Shown piece by piece: positions 1 to 6,135 of a DNA stretch of 6,135 nucleotides. A program made the translations under genes and the position numbers. The stretch is from assembly GCA_017860395.1 (NCBI GenBank), contig JAGDMC010000094.1, positions 1 to 6,135 on the forward strand. The letters run 5' to 3'. Numbering within the stretch: the first letter of the stretch is position 1; each line of letters starts with the position of its first letter. The notes under the pieces were generated by a model that did no database searches, had not been told where the DNA came from, and was given only the letters and a program-made list of their open reading frames with translations. This stretch comes from Bacteroidota bacterium. Its GTDB lineage: Bacteria; Bacteroidota; Bacteroidia; Bacteroidales; UBA932.

Positions 1-1560
1 TATAAAGATTTTCCCATTTGCTTTAACCGGCCATACTGCTGCAGGAGAGAGCCCCCTGCCCTTGTTGTTTGTCCAACTCCACAAAAGAGATCCATTATCC
101 GGGTTAAGAGCATAAAGAGTTGAACCCCAACTGCCAATATATACTCCTTTATCATCTACACATGCCTTTGCTTCAACAAATCCCTTAATATTTTTGTACT
201 CCCATACTAAGTTTCCGCTTTTGAGATCTATGGCACGGAATATCCCGTCGGAGGCTCCAATATAAACACGACCCTTAAAGATTGTTGGGGATGCAAGAAC
301 AGATTTGCCGGCTTTTACCTTCCAGATTAAGTTTCCGTTTTTTGCATTTATACAATATATATTTGCATCAGATGAACCAACAACAAGACTACCTCCGGAT
401 ATAGCCGGGGTTGAAAAAATCTTTCCGCTTGTTGCAAATTGCCAAATTGGTTTAGTGACGGATTGTTTTGATTTTGCAGAAAATGCTTTTACAACACCCT
501 TTGTATTTGCCAGATATATTCGGCCATTTTCATCCATGACTGCAGCTGACCCTATGTCTGAATCGTCCTGCCATTCAAAAATCACTTTTGGCTTAAGAAT
601 TGACTTCTGTTGCTCACTTGCAGGTAATGCATTATCGGCCATTAGAGAAGAAGTTCTTGAATTCGATTTTGGTTTTATCATTTTAATCGAATGCCAGACA
701 TCTTTGGTTATGCCTCCGGAAATTCTTTCCTGAAAGGTGATGGCTCCCCGTACTGTGTTAACCGTAATAATATTGTAACCGGCTCCACCCTTGCCGGCAC
801 GAAGGTTTGAACGGCCCATCACGCCACGCAAAGGAGAGAAAAGAGAGGCATATTTCATGACGCGGTCGTTATGACCGTGACCACATATCGCAACCTGGGT
901 GTTTGTTCTTGCAAGATATTCCAGGATTGTTTTGTAGTTTAGCATCGCATCGTCCAACGGATAGTGGTTTATAAAGATCAAAGGCTGCGAAGGCGGAATC
1001 ACTTTTGTAAGAGAATCAAGCCATAAAACAGCATCCCGCGGGACTAAAGCAGGAGCCATCCGCATATTGGGGCCTGAATTGCAACCTATAAAACGGATTC
1101 CGCCGGCCTCGAAATCAAAATGTTCATACCCAAACACCTTTGCAAATGTGTTGCAACCGCTTTCACTCCATTTTGAATCGTGATTTCCGGCAACAATATA
1201 CCATGGGATTTTAAGTTTGGATATAATCGAGTATGCATGTGCAATCTCATCATCGGAGCCGAATTCAGTTATGTCTCCTCCAAAAATTGCAAATATAATA
1301 TCCGGCATGCTGTTAATATCGGCAACTGATTTTTCTAGATCTTCCGCATTTGTAGCCACATCCGAAATGTGAAGATCGGTAAGAAAGGCAAACTTAATTA
1401 TAGAGTCCTGAGCCGAAGCATTAACCGCAAATTTAGAAAATGAGGCGCTCCCTCCGGTCGCGCCAACGGCTCCGTAATTTCCGCAAACCCCAAACACCTC
1501 ATTTCCACCAGCAAACAGCAGAGTGTAAATTAAAATCACTAATACATTAAGCTTTTTCAT
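1..1560 (-). CDS. Exported metallophosphoesterase fused to PQQ-like beta-propeller (3' end beyond window)
   Basis: The reverse strand is open from an ATG at 1560-1558 to the left edge: 520 codons without a stop, C-terminus missing. Residues 1-19 (MKKLNVLVILIYTLLFAGG) look like a signal peptide core; no convincing lipobox precedes Cys26, so a periplasmic or surface location is inferred. Residues 56-235 carry all the calcineurin-like phosphoesterase metal motifs: D62-L-H64, GGD96, GNHD at 125-128, NHY with H199, and GHGH at 227-230. This implies a two-metal phosphoesterase; the substrate is unknown. A linker at about 240-325 leads to PQQ/BamB-like blades of about 40 residues, each ending in Trp (W373, W413, W453, W494) after a [N/D]-x-x-[N/S/D]-G-x-[L/V]-x-W pattern; a further blade begins at the edge. 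The blades probably give a binding or scaffold propeller rather than bind PQQ. This domain pairing is known in Bacteroidetes, but its role is not established to my knowledge. The gene is transcribed away from the polysaccharide operon. Confidence 0.93.
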   Translation of the reverse strand, partial: MKKLNVLVILIYTLLFAGGNEVFGVCGNYGAVGATGGSASFSKFAVNASAQDSIIKFAFLTDLHISDVATNAEDLEKSVADINSMPDIIFAIFGGDITEFGSDDEIAHAYSIISKLKIPWYIVAGNHDSKWSESGCNTFAKVFGYEHFDFEAGGIRFIGCNSGPNMRMAPALVPRDAVLWLDSLTKVIPPSQPLIFINHYPLDDAMLNYKTILEYLARTNTQVAICGHGHNDRVMKYASLFSPLRGVMGRSNLRAGKGGAGYNIITVNTVRGAITFQERISGGITKDVWHSIKMIKPKSNSRTSSLMADNALPASEQQKSILKPKVIFEWQDDSDIGSAAVMDENGRIYLANTKGVVKAFSAKSKQSVTKPIWQFATSGKIFSTPAISGGSLVVGSSDANIYCINAKNGNLIWKVKAGKSVLASPTIFKGRVYIGASDGIFRAIDLKSGNLVWEYKNIKGFVEAKACVDDKGVYIGSWGSTLYALNPDNGSLLWSWTNNKGRGLSPAAVWPVKANGKIFI

Positions 1561-1605
1561 ATCATGTATATAAAGGGTATATAAATTTCCTATCATAAAC
1601 CATCG

Positions 1606-1613
1606 CAAATATA
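1606..1613 (-). promoter_or_regulatory. Candidate -7 box for the metallophosphoesterase gene
   Basis: Read on the minus strand this is TATATTTG, an exact match to the Bacteroidetes TAnnTTTG -7 consensus, 45 bases upstream of the ATG at 1560. The matching -33 position (about 1631-1635) reads only GTTTA on the minus strand, so the upstream half is weak. The site is supported mainly by its position and the -7 match; chance occurrence in this AT-rich spacer is possible. Confidence 0.45.
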
Positions 1614-1633
1614 TGCAATTGGCCTAATTAAAC

Positions 1634-1665
1634 TTGGCATTTAGTACTATTTTTATATATATTTG
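1634..1665 (+). promoter_or_regulatory. Candidate Bacteroidetes-type promoter for the polysaccharide operon
   Basis: TTGG at 1634-1637 and TATATTTG at 1658-1665 fit the Bacteroidetes primary sigma factor pattern of a TTG-type -33 element and a TAnnTTTG -7 element, with 20 bases between the two. Transcription would start near 1670-1674, leaving an untranslated leader of about 75 bases before the ATG at 1747. The leader contains the terminator-like hairpin described separately. The promoter faces the dehydratase gene and is back to back with the candidate promoter of the divergent gene. The call rests on motif match and position only. Confidence 0.65.
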
Positions 1666-1675
1666 TAGGATATAA

Positions 1676-1721
1676 TCCGGTGGTGATTCACACAAACCTA
1701 TGTGACTCACCGGACTTTTTT
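1676..1721 (+). terminator. Leader hairpin plus U-tract (intrinsic terminator or attenuator)
   Basis: TCCGGTG at 1676-1682 is perfectly complementary to CACCGGA at 1708-1714, giving a 7-bp GC-rich outer stem. Inside it TCACA (1688-1692) can pair with TGTGA (1701-1705) around an 8-base loop, separated from the outer stem by an asymmetric internal loop. One C and six T's (1716-1721) follow at once, so the structure reads as a plus-strand intrinsic terminator; the reverse strand has no T-run after the stem. The gene to the left runs the other way, so no visible plus-strand gene ends here. The only obvious transcript to stop is the one from the promoter at 1634-1665, which would give an RNA of about 50 bases. 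Attenuation of the downstream operon is therefore the favoured reading. Termination efficiency cannot be judged by eye. Confidence 0.65.
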
Positions 1722-1728
1722 GTGTCCG
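1711..1728 (+). promoter_or_regulatory. Alternative leader hairpin overlapping the terminator arm
   Basis: CGGAC at 1711-1715 is complementary to GTCCG at 1724-1728, with an 8-base loop that contains the whole T-run. This 5-bp hairpin shares its 5' arm with the 3' arm of the terminator-like stem, so the two cannot form together. It lies 18 bases before the ATG at 1747. It could be an antitermination or read-through conformation, or chance complementarity; five base pairs is a short stem. Confidence 0.35.
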
Positions 1729-1746
1729 AACACTACGAAAAACTTT

Positions 1747-3714
1747 ATGGGAAAAATATTTGGCATCATCACCGACGGCGAGCGCTATTTGTGGAAGATA
1801 ATGCGCAACTATATGCCAAGGTGGACAATCTTTCTTTTCGACGAGATAATCGTTGCTCTTTCATTTATATCTCTCTGGCTGTTCCGGGATAATATCGCGG
1901 CCATACCATCAGAGCATTTCGCTTTTAAATTTCTACTGGCTATCTCCGTTTTTTCACTGACATCTATGGCGTTCCGAACATACCATGGAGTTGTCCGCTT
2001 TTCCACGATGGTAGACCTCAAAAAACTCAGCAATGCAACAATTGCTGCCACTATTGTATATCTGGGAGTAGCATTGTTATGCACATACACAAACATTGAG
2101 GGACATCACGATATCGAGTTTAATTTCTGGTTCCCAATTGTATTAGGGATGATGGTAGTAGCCGGACAATTCATTTTCCGGTTTACGGTAAGGAGTTTCT
2201 TCGAGACATTCGAACACAATGCCAATACTAACAACAATAATAAGATCAGGGCATTCATATTAGGTTCCGATTATGACTCTGTACTTCTTGCGAACTATCT
2301 CAGCTCCGACAGAACAAGCCCGTATCTTCCTGTTGCATTCATAGCATTTAAAAGCAATCAGGTGGGTAAGGTGGTAAATGGCATGCCTATTCTTTCTTCG
2401 GCAAAAGGGCTTTCAAAACACATGGCCGACTTTAATGTACAAACACTGCTTCTATACAAGGCACAGTTAGATGCTATGCCTAAAGAGTTTTATGACAGAT
2501 GCATTGTTGAAGGATTGGAATTGCTCATGGTTTCGATGTTTACAAAGTATAACGAAAATGACGGGACCAACCCACCTCTGATTAACAAGATAAAGATTGA
2601 GGACCTTCTTGGTCGCAACGCCATTGTCATGAACAGGGAAAAGATCGAGGACCAGTTTGACGGCCAGACAATTCTGATAACCGGGGCAGCAGGTTCTATC
2701 GGCAGCGAAATGGCCAGACAAATTACTCAATTCAACTGCAAAGAGCTCATTCTGGTAGACCAGGCAGAGACTCCACTCAACGACCTCTGGCTCGAACTCG
2801 CCGGTGCAGGAATTAAGTTTTCTATCAAACCAATAATTGCCAACGTTACCAATCCGGTAAAAATGAGGCAGATATTCGAAATTGCACGCCCAAGCATGGT
2901 GTTCCACGCTGCCGCATACAAGCATGTCCCAATGATGGAATTTCACCCGTCAACAGCCGTTGTAACAAATGTTGGAGGGACAAAAATAGTAGCAGACCTT
3001 AGCGTTGAGTATGGCGTAAAAAGATTTGTTATGGTTTCAACTGATAAAGCTGTGAACCCAACGAATGTAATGGGGGCCACAAAAAGAGCAGCCGAAATGT
3101 ATATACAGTCGCTTGCTCTCAAACAAATTGCAAAGGAAGTTGAAAATCCTACTCAGTTTGTCACAACACGATTCGGCAATGTTTTAGGCTCAAATGGTTC
3201 AGTTGTTCCTCTTTTTAAGAGACAAATTGAGACAGGCGGACCCGTTACTGTTACACATAGAGATATCACGAGGTATTTCATGACTATTCCGGAGGCTTGC
3301 AGCCTTGTGCTCGAAGCAGGATGCACCGGGACCGGCGGGGAGATATATATCTTTGATATGGGTGAGGCTGTAAAAATTTACGATCTTGCAGAGAAAATGA
3401 TTCGTCTTTCCGGCAAAATTCCGCACAAAGACATAAAGATTGTTGAAACTGGACTGAGACCAGGCGAAAAGCTGTTCGAAGAGTTACTTGCCACTGCAGA
3501 AAACACACGTCCTACCTATCACAAGAAGGTGATGATTGCAAATGTGCAAAAATGCGATTACGATGCCGTGGCTCCTGAAATTAAAGAGATGCTATACGTT
3601 TCAAACAAATACGTCTACCCTACCGATGTGGTTAGGTTACTAAAAAAGCTAATTCCGGAATTCAAGAGTCAGAATTCGGAATACGAAAAGCTGGACCATG
3701 AAAATGACAATTAA
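1747..3714 (+). CDS. Membrane-anchored nucleotide-sugar 4,6-dehydratase, FlaA1/WbpM/PglF (CapD-like) family
   Basis: The 655-residue product fits the usual size of this family. Four hydrophobic segments at about 27-46, 57-76, 97-115 and 126-148 form the inner-membrane anchor. A degenerate Rossmann-like domain follows at about 167-265 (IRAFILGSDYDS), then a C-terminal extended SDR domain from about 305. That domain has the NAD(P)-binding TGAAGSIGSE at 312-321, HAAAYKHVP at 387-395, STDKAV at 431-436, M442-x-x-x-K446 in place of the usual Tyr-x-x-x-Lys, TTRFGNVLGSNGSVVPLF at 473-490 and GLRPGEKLFEELL at 569-581. Homologues dehydrate UDP-GlcNAc or a related UDP-sugar to the 4-keto-6-deoxy form, an early step towards sugars such as QuiNAc, FucNAc or bacillosamine; the exact product here is unknown. 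The ATG at 1747 is preferred because the frame upstream, from GTG at 1702, lies inside the leader hairpin and encodes residues unlike the family. An ATG at 1801, before MPRW and the first membrane segment, is the alternative. It is followed 17 bases later by the export gene. Confidence 0.95.
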   Translation: MGKIFGIITDGERYLWKIMRNYMPRWTIFLFDEIIVALSFISLWLFRDNIAAIPSEHFAFKFLLAISVFSLTSMAFRTYHGVVRFSTMVDLKKLSNATIAATIVYLGVALLCTYTNIEGHHDIEFNFWFPIVLGMMVVAGQFIFRFTVRSFFETFEHNANTNNNNKIRAFILGSDYDSVLLANYLSSDRTSPYLPVAFIAFKSNQVGKVVNGMPILSSAKGLSKHMADFNVQTLLLYKAQLDAMPKEFYDRCIVEGLELLMVSMFTKYNENDGTNPPLINKIKIEDLLGRNAIVMNREKIEDQFDGQTILITGAAGSIGSEMARQITQFNCKELILVDQAETPLNDLWLELAGAGIKFSIKPIIANVTNPVKMRQIFEIARPSMVFHAAAYKHVPMMEFHPSTAVVTNVGGTKIVADLSVEYGVKRFVMVSTDKAVNPTNVMGATKRAAEMYIQSLALKQIAKEVENPTQFVTTRFGNVLGSNGSVVPLFKRQIETGGPVTVTHRDITRYFMTIPEACSLVLEAGCTGTGGEIYIFDMGEAVKIYDLAEKMIRLSGKIPHKDIKIVETGLRPGEKLFEELLATAENTRPTYHKKVMIANVQKCDYDAVAPEIKEMLYVSNKYVYPTDVVRLLKKLIPEFKSQNSEYEKLDHENDN

Positions 3715-3731
3715 TATTTTATATTGAAAAT

Positions 3732-6113
3732 ATGAACTTTGCAAAAAGACTATTCACTATTGCGGCTGCTGTATTAATAACATCAGCCGCTTTTGCACAA
3801 TTGAGCGACCAACAGGTCATAGACGAGCTCAAAAAGTACAGTACCTCAGGTAAAACTCAGGAACAAGTGCTGATAGAGTTAGCAGGCAAAGGAGTAACCA
3901 AAGAGCAACTAGAGCGAATTAAAGCTACATATGACGCAAAAGGCAAGGGGGTTGCACTTGGAACTCAAACAACTACCGGGGAGAATAGGGCGAGAGAGGA
4001 AAACATGAATTTCCCCGACCCGACAAAATGGGATGATATTGTAAAGGTATCAAAAGCTAAAAAGGACAGCATATTCGGGAAGAGCATTTTCTCAAACGAA
4101 AATCTCACATTCCAGCCTAATATGAATCTGCCTACTCCCGAAAGTTATCTGTTGGGCTCCGGAGATGAGGTATTGATAGATATTTGGGGCAACTCGGAAC
4201 TTAATTTCACTCAAAAAATATCTCCCGACGGAAATATTGTAGTTCCAAACATTGGTCCAATACATCTTAGCGGCTTACAGATTCGCGAAGCAAAATCAAG
4301 AATTAAAAAGGCATTCAGCAGAATATACTCCGATCTGGCATCTGCCCAACCAGGCACATTCATAGGGGTTTCTCTCGGAAAAACAAGAACCATTCAGGTA
4401 AATGTTATGGGAGAAGTGACAGTTCCCGGCACTTATGCCTTATCTTCTTTTGCCACAGTTTTTCATGCGCTCTATTCTGCTGGCGGAATAAACGAAATAG
4501 GAAGCCTTCGAGACATTAAAGTTTTCCGTGGCGGCAAAATGATTGCTCAGGTAGATGTTTACGGATACTTGCTAAAAGGCGACACAAGCGGGGAAATTTC
4601 CCTGAGAGAGGGCGATTTGGTTAAAGTGGAACCATACCGGAATATGGTTGTAATAAAAGGAGAAGTGCGAAGGCCAATGCATTACGAGATGCGAGACGGG
4701 GAGAGCGTTGGTACCCTGCTCGACTTTGCGGGCGGATTTAAAGGCGAAGCATATAAAAAGAATCTCCTGGTAAAGCGTAAGGGAGTAAGTGAATTAAAAG
4801 TATATACAGTAGAGGCCGGTGAATACAGTTCATTCAATATTATGGATGGGGATACTGTTAAAGTAGGAGCAATTCTGGATAAATACGAAAATAAAATTGA
4901 GATTAGCGGAGCAGTTTATCGCCCCGGAGTTTACGCAATTGACAATAATCTAAAAACGCTTAAACAGCTTCTATCAATGGCAGAAGGCCCAATGGGCGAC
5001 GCATATTTGCCGAGAGCCATTTTATACAGAGAAAACCCTGATCTTTCATATTCAGTTGAGTCAATAAATGTAACTAAACTGCTTAACGGAGAAACACCGG
5101 ATATTGCTTTAAAAAAGAATGACCGGTTTTATGTTCCATCTGTAAATGAACTTAGAGATAAACTTTATGTTACCTTGCAAGGAGAGGTTAAGAATCCGGA
5201 CAGGTATCCATACGCCCACAATGCAACAATTTCCGACCTGATATTAAGAGGCGGTGGCCTTCTGGAGTCGGCCTCAAGAGCCCGTATAGACGTTTCGCGA
5301 AGAGTAAAGAACCCAATGAGTACGAGTGAGTCTCCAATACAGAGTGAAGTCTTCAGCTTCTCCCTTGAAAAGGGTCTTATAATTACAGGCGACAAAGAGT
5401 TTAAGTTACAGCCGTTCGATATTGTAACGGTAAGGCGTTCGCCGGGATACGAAGTACAACAGAATGTTACCGTAAGAGGTGAAATATTGTTCGGCGGAAT
5501 ATATCCAAAAACAAAAAGAGACGAGAGAATATCTTCGCTAATTCAAAGAGCAGGCGGAGTAACATCATCTGCCTACATAAAAGGAGCCAGACTTACCCGT
5601 CGTATGAATTCCGACGAAAGAGCCAGAGTAGAGGCCACACTAAAACTTACCCGCACCAATACAAAAGACACAATTAAAATAGACAGTCTCGATCTTGGCG
5701 AAACATATTATGTTGGAATTGACCTGACAAAAGCTATGGAAAATCCGGGTGGAGATGAAGATATAGTTCTGCGGGAAGGTGACGTTATTGACATCCCAAC
5801 ATATAACGGAACAGTTAAAATCTCAGGGGCTGTAATGTACCCAAATGCTGTCACTTACGTTAGGGGCATGACAATTGGCAATTACATCAGCAATGCCGGA
5901 GGACTGGCATTCAGAGGTTCCAAAAGCAAAGTATATGTTGTATATATGAACGGAAAAGTATCGAAAGGTTTGACATCACATATCGAACCCGGATGCGAAA
6001 TCATAATTCCTCTTAAGCCGGAAAGAAAAGGAGCTTCTCTTGCTGAGATAATGGGGCTTGCAACGTCTGCATCATCTATTGCATTAATGGTTACAACACT
6101 TTTAAAACCGTAA
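3732..6113 (+). CDS. Polysaccharide export protein with Poly_export and six SLBB-like units
   Basis: The 793-residue product is a Wza-like outer-membrane/periplasmic export component, about twice the length of E. coli Wza (about 380 residues) but typical of the long Bacteroidetes form. Residues 1-22 are a signal peptide ending in AFA before Q23; no lipobox cysteine is present, unlike Wza. Residues 24-70 are short charged helices, followed by a polar linker. The Poly_export domain spans about 136-220 (YLLGSGDEVLIDIWGNSE, then SPDGNIVVPNIGPIHLSGL). Six SLBB-like beta-grasp units follow, each opening with a strand and G-x-[V/I]-x-x-P-type turn and closing with a D-x-[V/I]-x-[V/I] strand: about 220-299, 304-378, 387-468, 477-568, 577-689 and 693-760. 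The C-terminus (about 768-791) is hydrophobic and could be a terminal helix comparable to the membrane-inserting one of Wza. The gene follows the dehydratase by 17 bases and precedes another start by three, so co-transcription is likely. No clear Shine-Dalgarno precedes the ATG, only A/T-rich sequence. Confidence 0.94.
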   Translation: MNFAKRLFTIAAAVLITSAAFAQLSDQQVIDELKKYSTSGKTQEQVLIELAGKGVTKEQLERIKATYDAKGKGVALGTQTTTGENRAREENMNFPDPTKWDDIVKVSKAKKDSIFGKSIFSNENLTFQPNMNLPTPESYLLGSGDEVLIDIWGNSELNFTQKISPDGNIVVPNIGPIHLSGLQIREAKSRIKKAFSRIYSDLASAQPGTFIGVSLGKTRTIQVNVMGEVTVPGTYALSSFATVFHALYSAGGINEIGSLRDIKVFRGGKMIAQVDVYGYLLKGDTSGEISLREGDLVKVEPYRNMVVIKGEVRRPMHYEMRDGESVGTLLDFAGGFKGEAYKKNLLVKRKGVSELKVYTVEAGEYSSFNIMDGDTVKVGAILDKYENKIEISGAVYRPGVYAIDNNLKTLKQLLSMAEGPMGDAYLPRAILYRENPDLSYSVESINVTKLLNGETPDIALKKNDRFYVPSVNELRDKLYVTLQGEVKNPDRYPYAHNATISDLILRGGGLLESASRARIDVSRRVKNPMSTSESPIQSEVFSFSLEKGLIITGDKEFKLQPFDIVTVRRSPGYEVQQNVTVRGEILFGGIYPKTKRDERISSLIQRAGGVTSSAYIKGARLTRRMNSDERARVEATLKLTRTNTKDTIKIDSLDLGETYYVGIDLTKAMENPGGDEDIVLREGDVIDIPTYNGTVKISGAVMYPNAVTYVRGMTIGNYISNAGGLAFRGSKSKVYVVYMNGKVSKGLTSHIEPGCEIIIPLKPERKGASLAEIMGLATSASSIALMVTTLLKP

Positions 6114-6116
6114 ACG

Positions 6117-6135
6117 ATGGAGAACAACACACAGA
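6117..6135 (+). CDS. Start of next operon gene (partial; identity not visible)
   Basis: An ATG three bases after the export gene's stop opens a frame reading MENNTQ up to the window edge. The tight spacing and the polar, Asn-rich start typical of cytoplasmic N-termini support a real gene. In many Bacteroidetes glycan loci the SLBB export gene is followed by a Wzz/GumC-like chain-length determinant or polysaccharide co-polymerase, so that is the likeliest product by context. Six codons are far too few to confirm it. Confidence 0.55.

Noticed and set aside
305..733. 142-codon plus-strand open frame
   Set aside because: It lies entirely antisense to the propeller region of the phosphoesterase, whose reading frame has clear domain motifs; this one has none.
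1482..1500. Lipoprotein signal around Cys26 of the phosphoesterase
   Set aside because: The residues before the cysteine (F-G-V) do not fit the usual lipobox, which wants Leu/Val/Ile at -3 and a small residue at -1.
1676..1714. The inverted repeat as an operator or as a bidirectional terminator between divergent genes
   Set aside because: It has no T-run on the reverse strand and the neighbouring genes start rather than end here. An operator role is not excluded, but the immediate T-run favours an RNA function.
1702..1746. In-frame GTG at 1702 as the start of the dehydratase, adding 15 residues
   Set aside because: It lies within the leader hairpin and T-run, has no ribosome-binding signal, and encodes residues unlike the family's N-terminus. 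The ATG at 1747 gives a normal family length.
1680..1892. 70-codon plus-strand frame from GTG at 1680
   Set aside because: It starts inside the hairpin, overlaps the dehydratase in another frame for most of its length, and its translation shows no recognisable pattern.
2467..2946. 159-codon minus-strand open frame
   Set aside because: It is antisense to the dehydratase SDR domain, lacks a promoter or start signal, and shows no family motif; the opposite frame is strongly conserved.
3199..3508. Overlapping minus-strand frames of about 75 codons
   Set aside because: They are shadows of the dehydratase C-terminal domain, without supporting signals.

Overview
The window looks like chromosomal DNA from a member of the Bacteroidetes, probably Bacteroidales. 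Four things point there: AT-rich spacers with TAnnTTTG-type -7 promoter boxes, start codons preceded by A-rich sequence with little or no Shine-Dalgarno, a long multi-SLBB export protein typical of that phylum, and a secreted metallophosphoesterase joined to a PQQ-like beta-propeller. No genus can be assigned from the sequence alone.

Layout. Positions 1-1560 hold one large minus-strand gene, open at the left edge, for an exported calcineurin-like metallophosphoesterase followed by PQQ/BamB-like propeller blades. Positions 1561-1746 are a divergent intergenic region with a candidate promoter facing each way. On the plus side it also holds a short leader containing a hairpin followed directly by six T's, which looks like an intrinsic terminator or attenuator. 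Positions 1747-3714 encode a membrane-anchored nucleotide-sugar 4,6-dehydratase of the FlaA1/WbpM/PglF (CapD-like) family. After a 17-base gap, positions 3732-6113 encode a long polysaccharide export protein with one Poly_export domain and six SLBB-like units. Three bases after its stop an ATG at 6117 opens another frame that runs off the right edge. By the usual gene order this could be a Wzz-type chain-length/co-polymerase protein, but only six codons are visible.

How they fit together. The plus-strand genes form the start of a surface-polysaccharide operon (capsule, O-antigen or exopolysaccharide). The dehydratase would make a UDP-4-keto-6-deoxy-amino sugar precursor at the inner membrane, and the SLBB protein would form the outer-membrane/periplasmic export conduit. 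The minus-strand gene is transcribed away from the operon and has no obvious metabolic link to it.

Novelty. The coding genes belong to known families. The least explained element is the leader at about 1676-1728. Its hairpin and U-tract lie only a few bases downstream of the predicted transcription start, with no plus-strand gene upstream in view to terminate. The 3' arm of that hairpin can alternatively pair with a segment just downstream, which suggests transcription attenuation of the glycan operon. I found no CRISPR array, tRNA, rRNA or insertion sequence.
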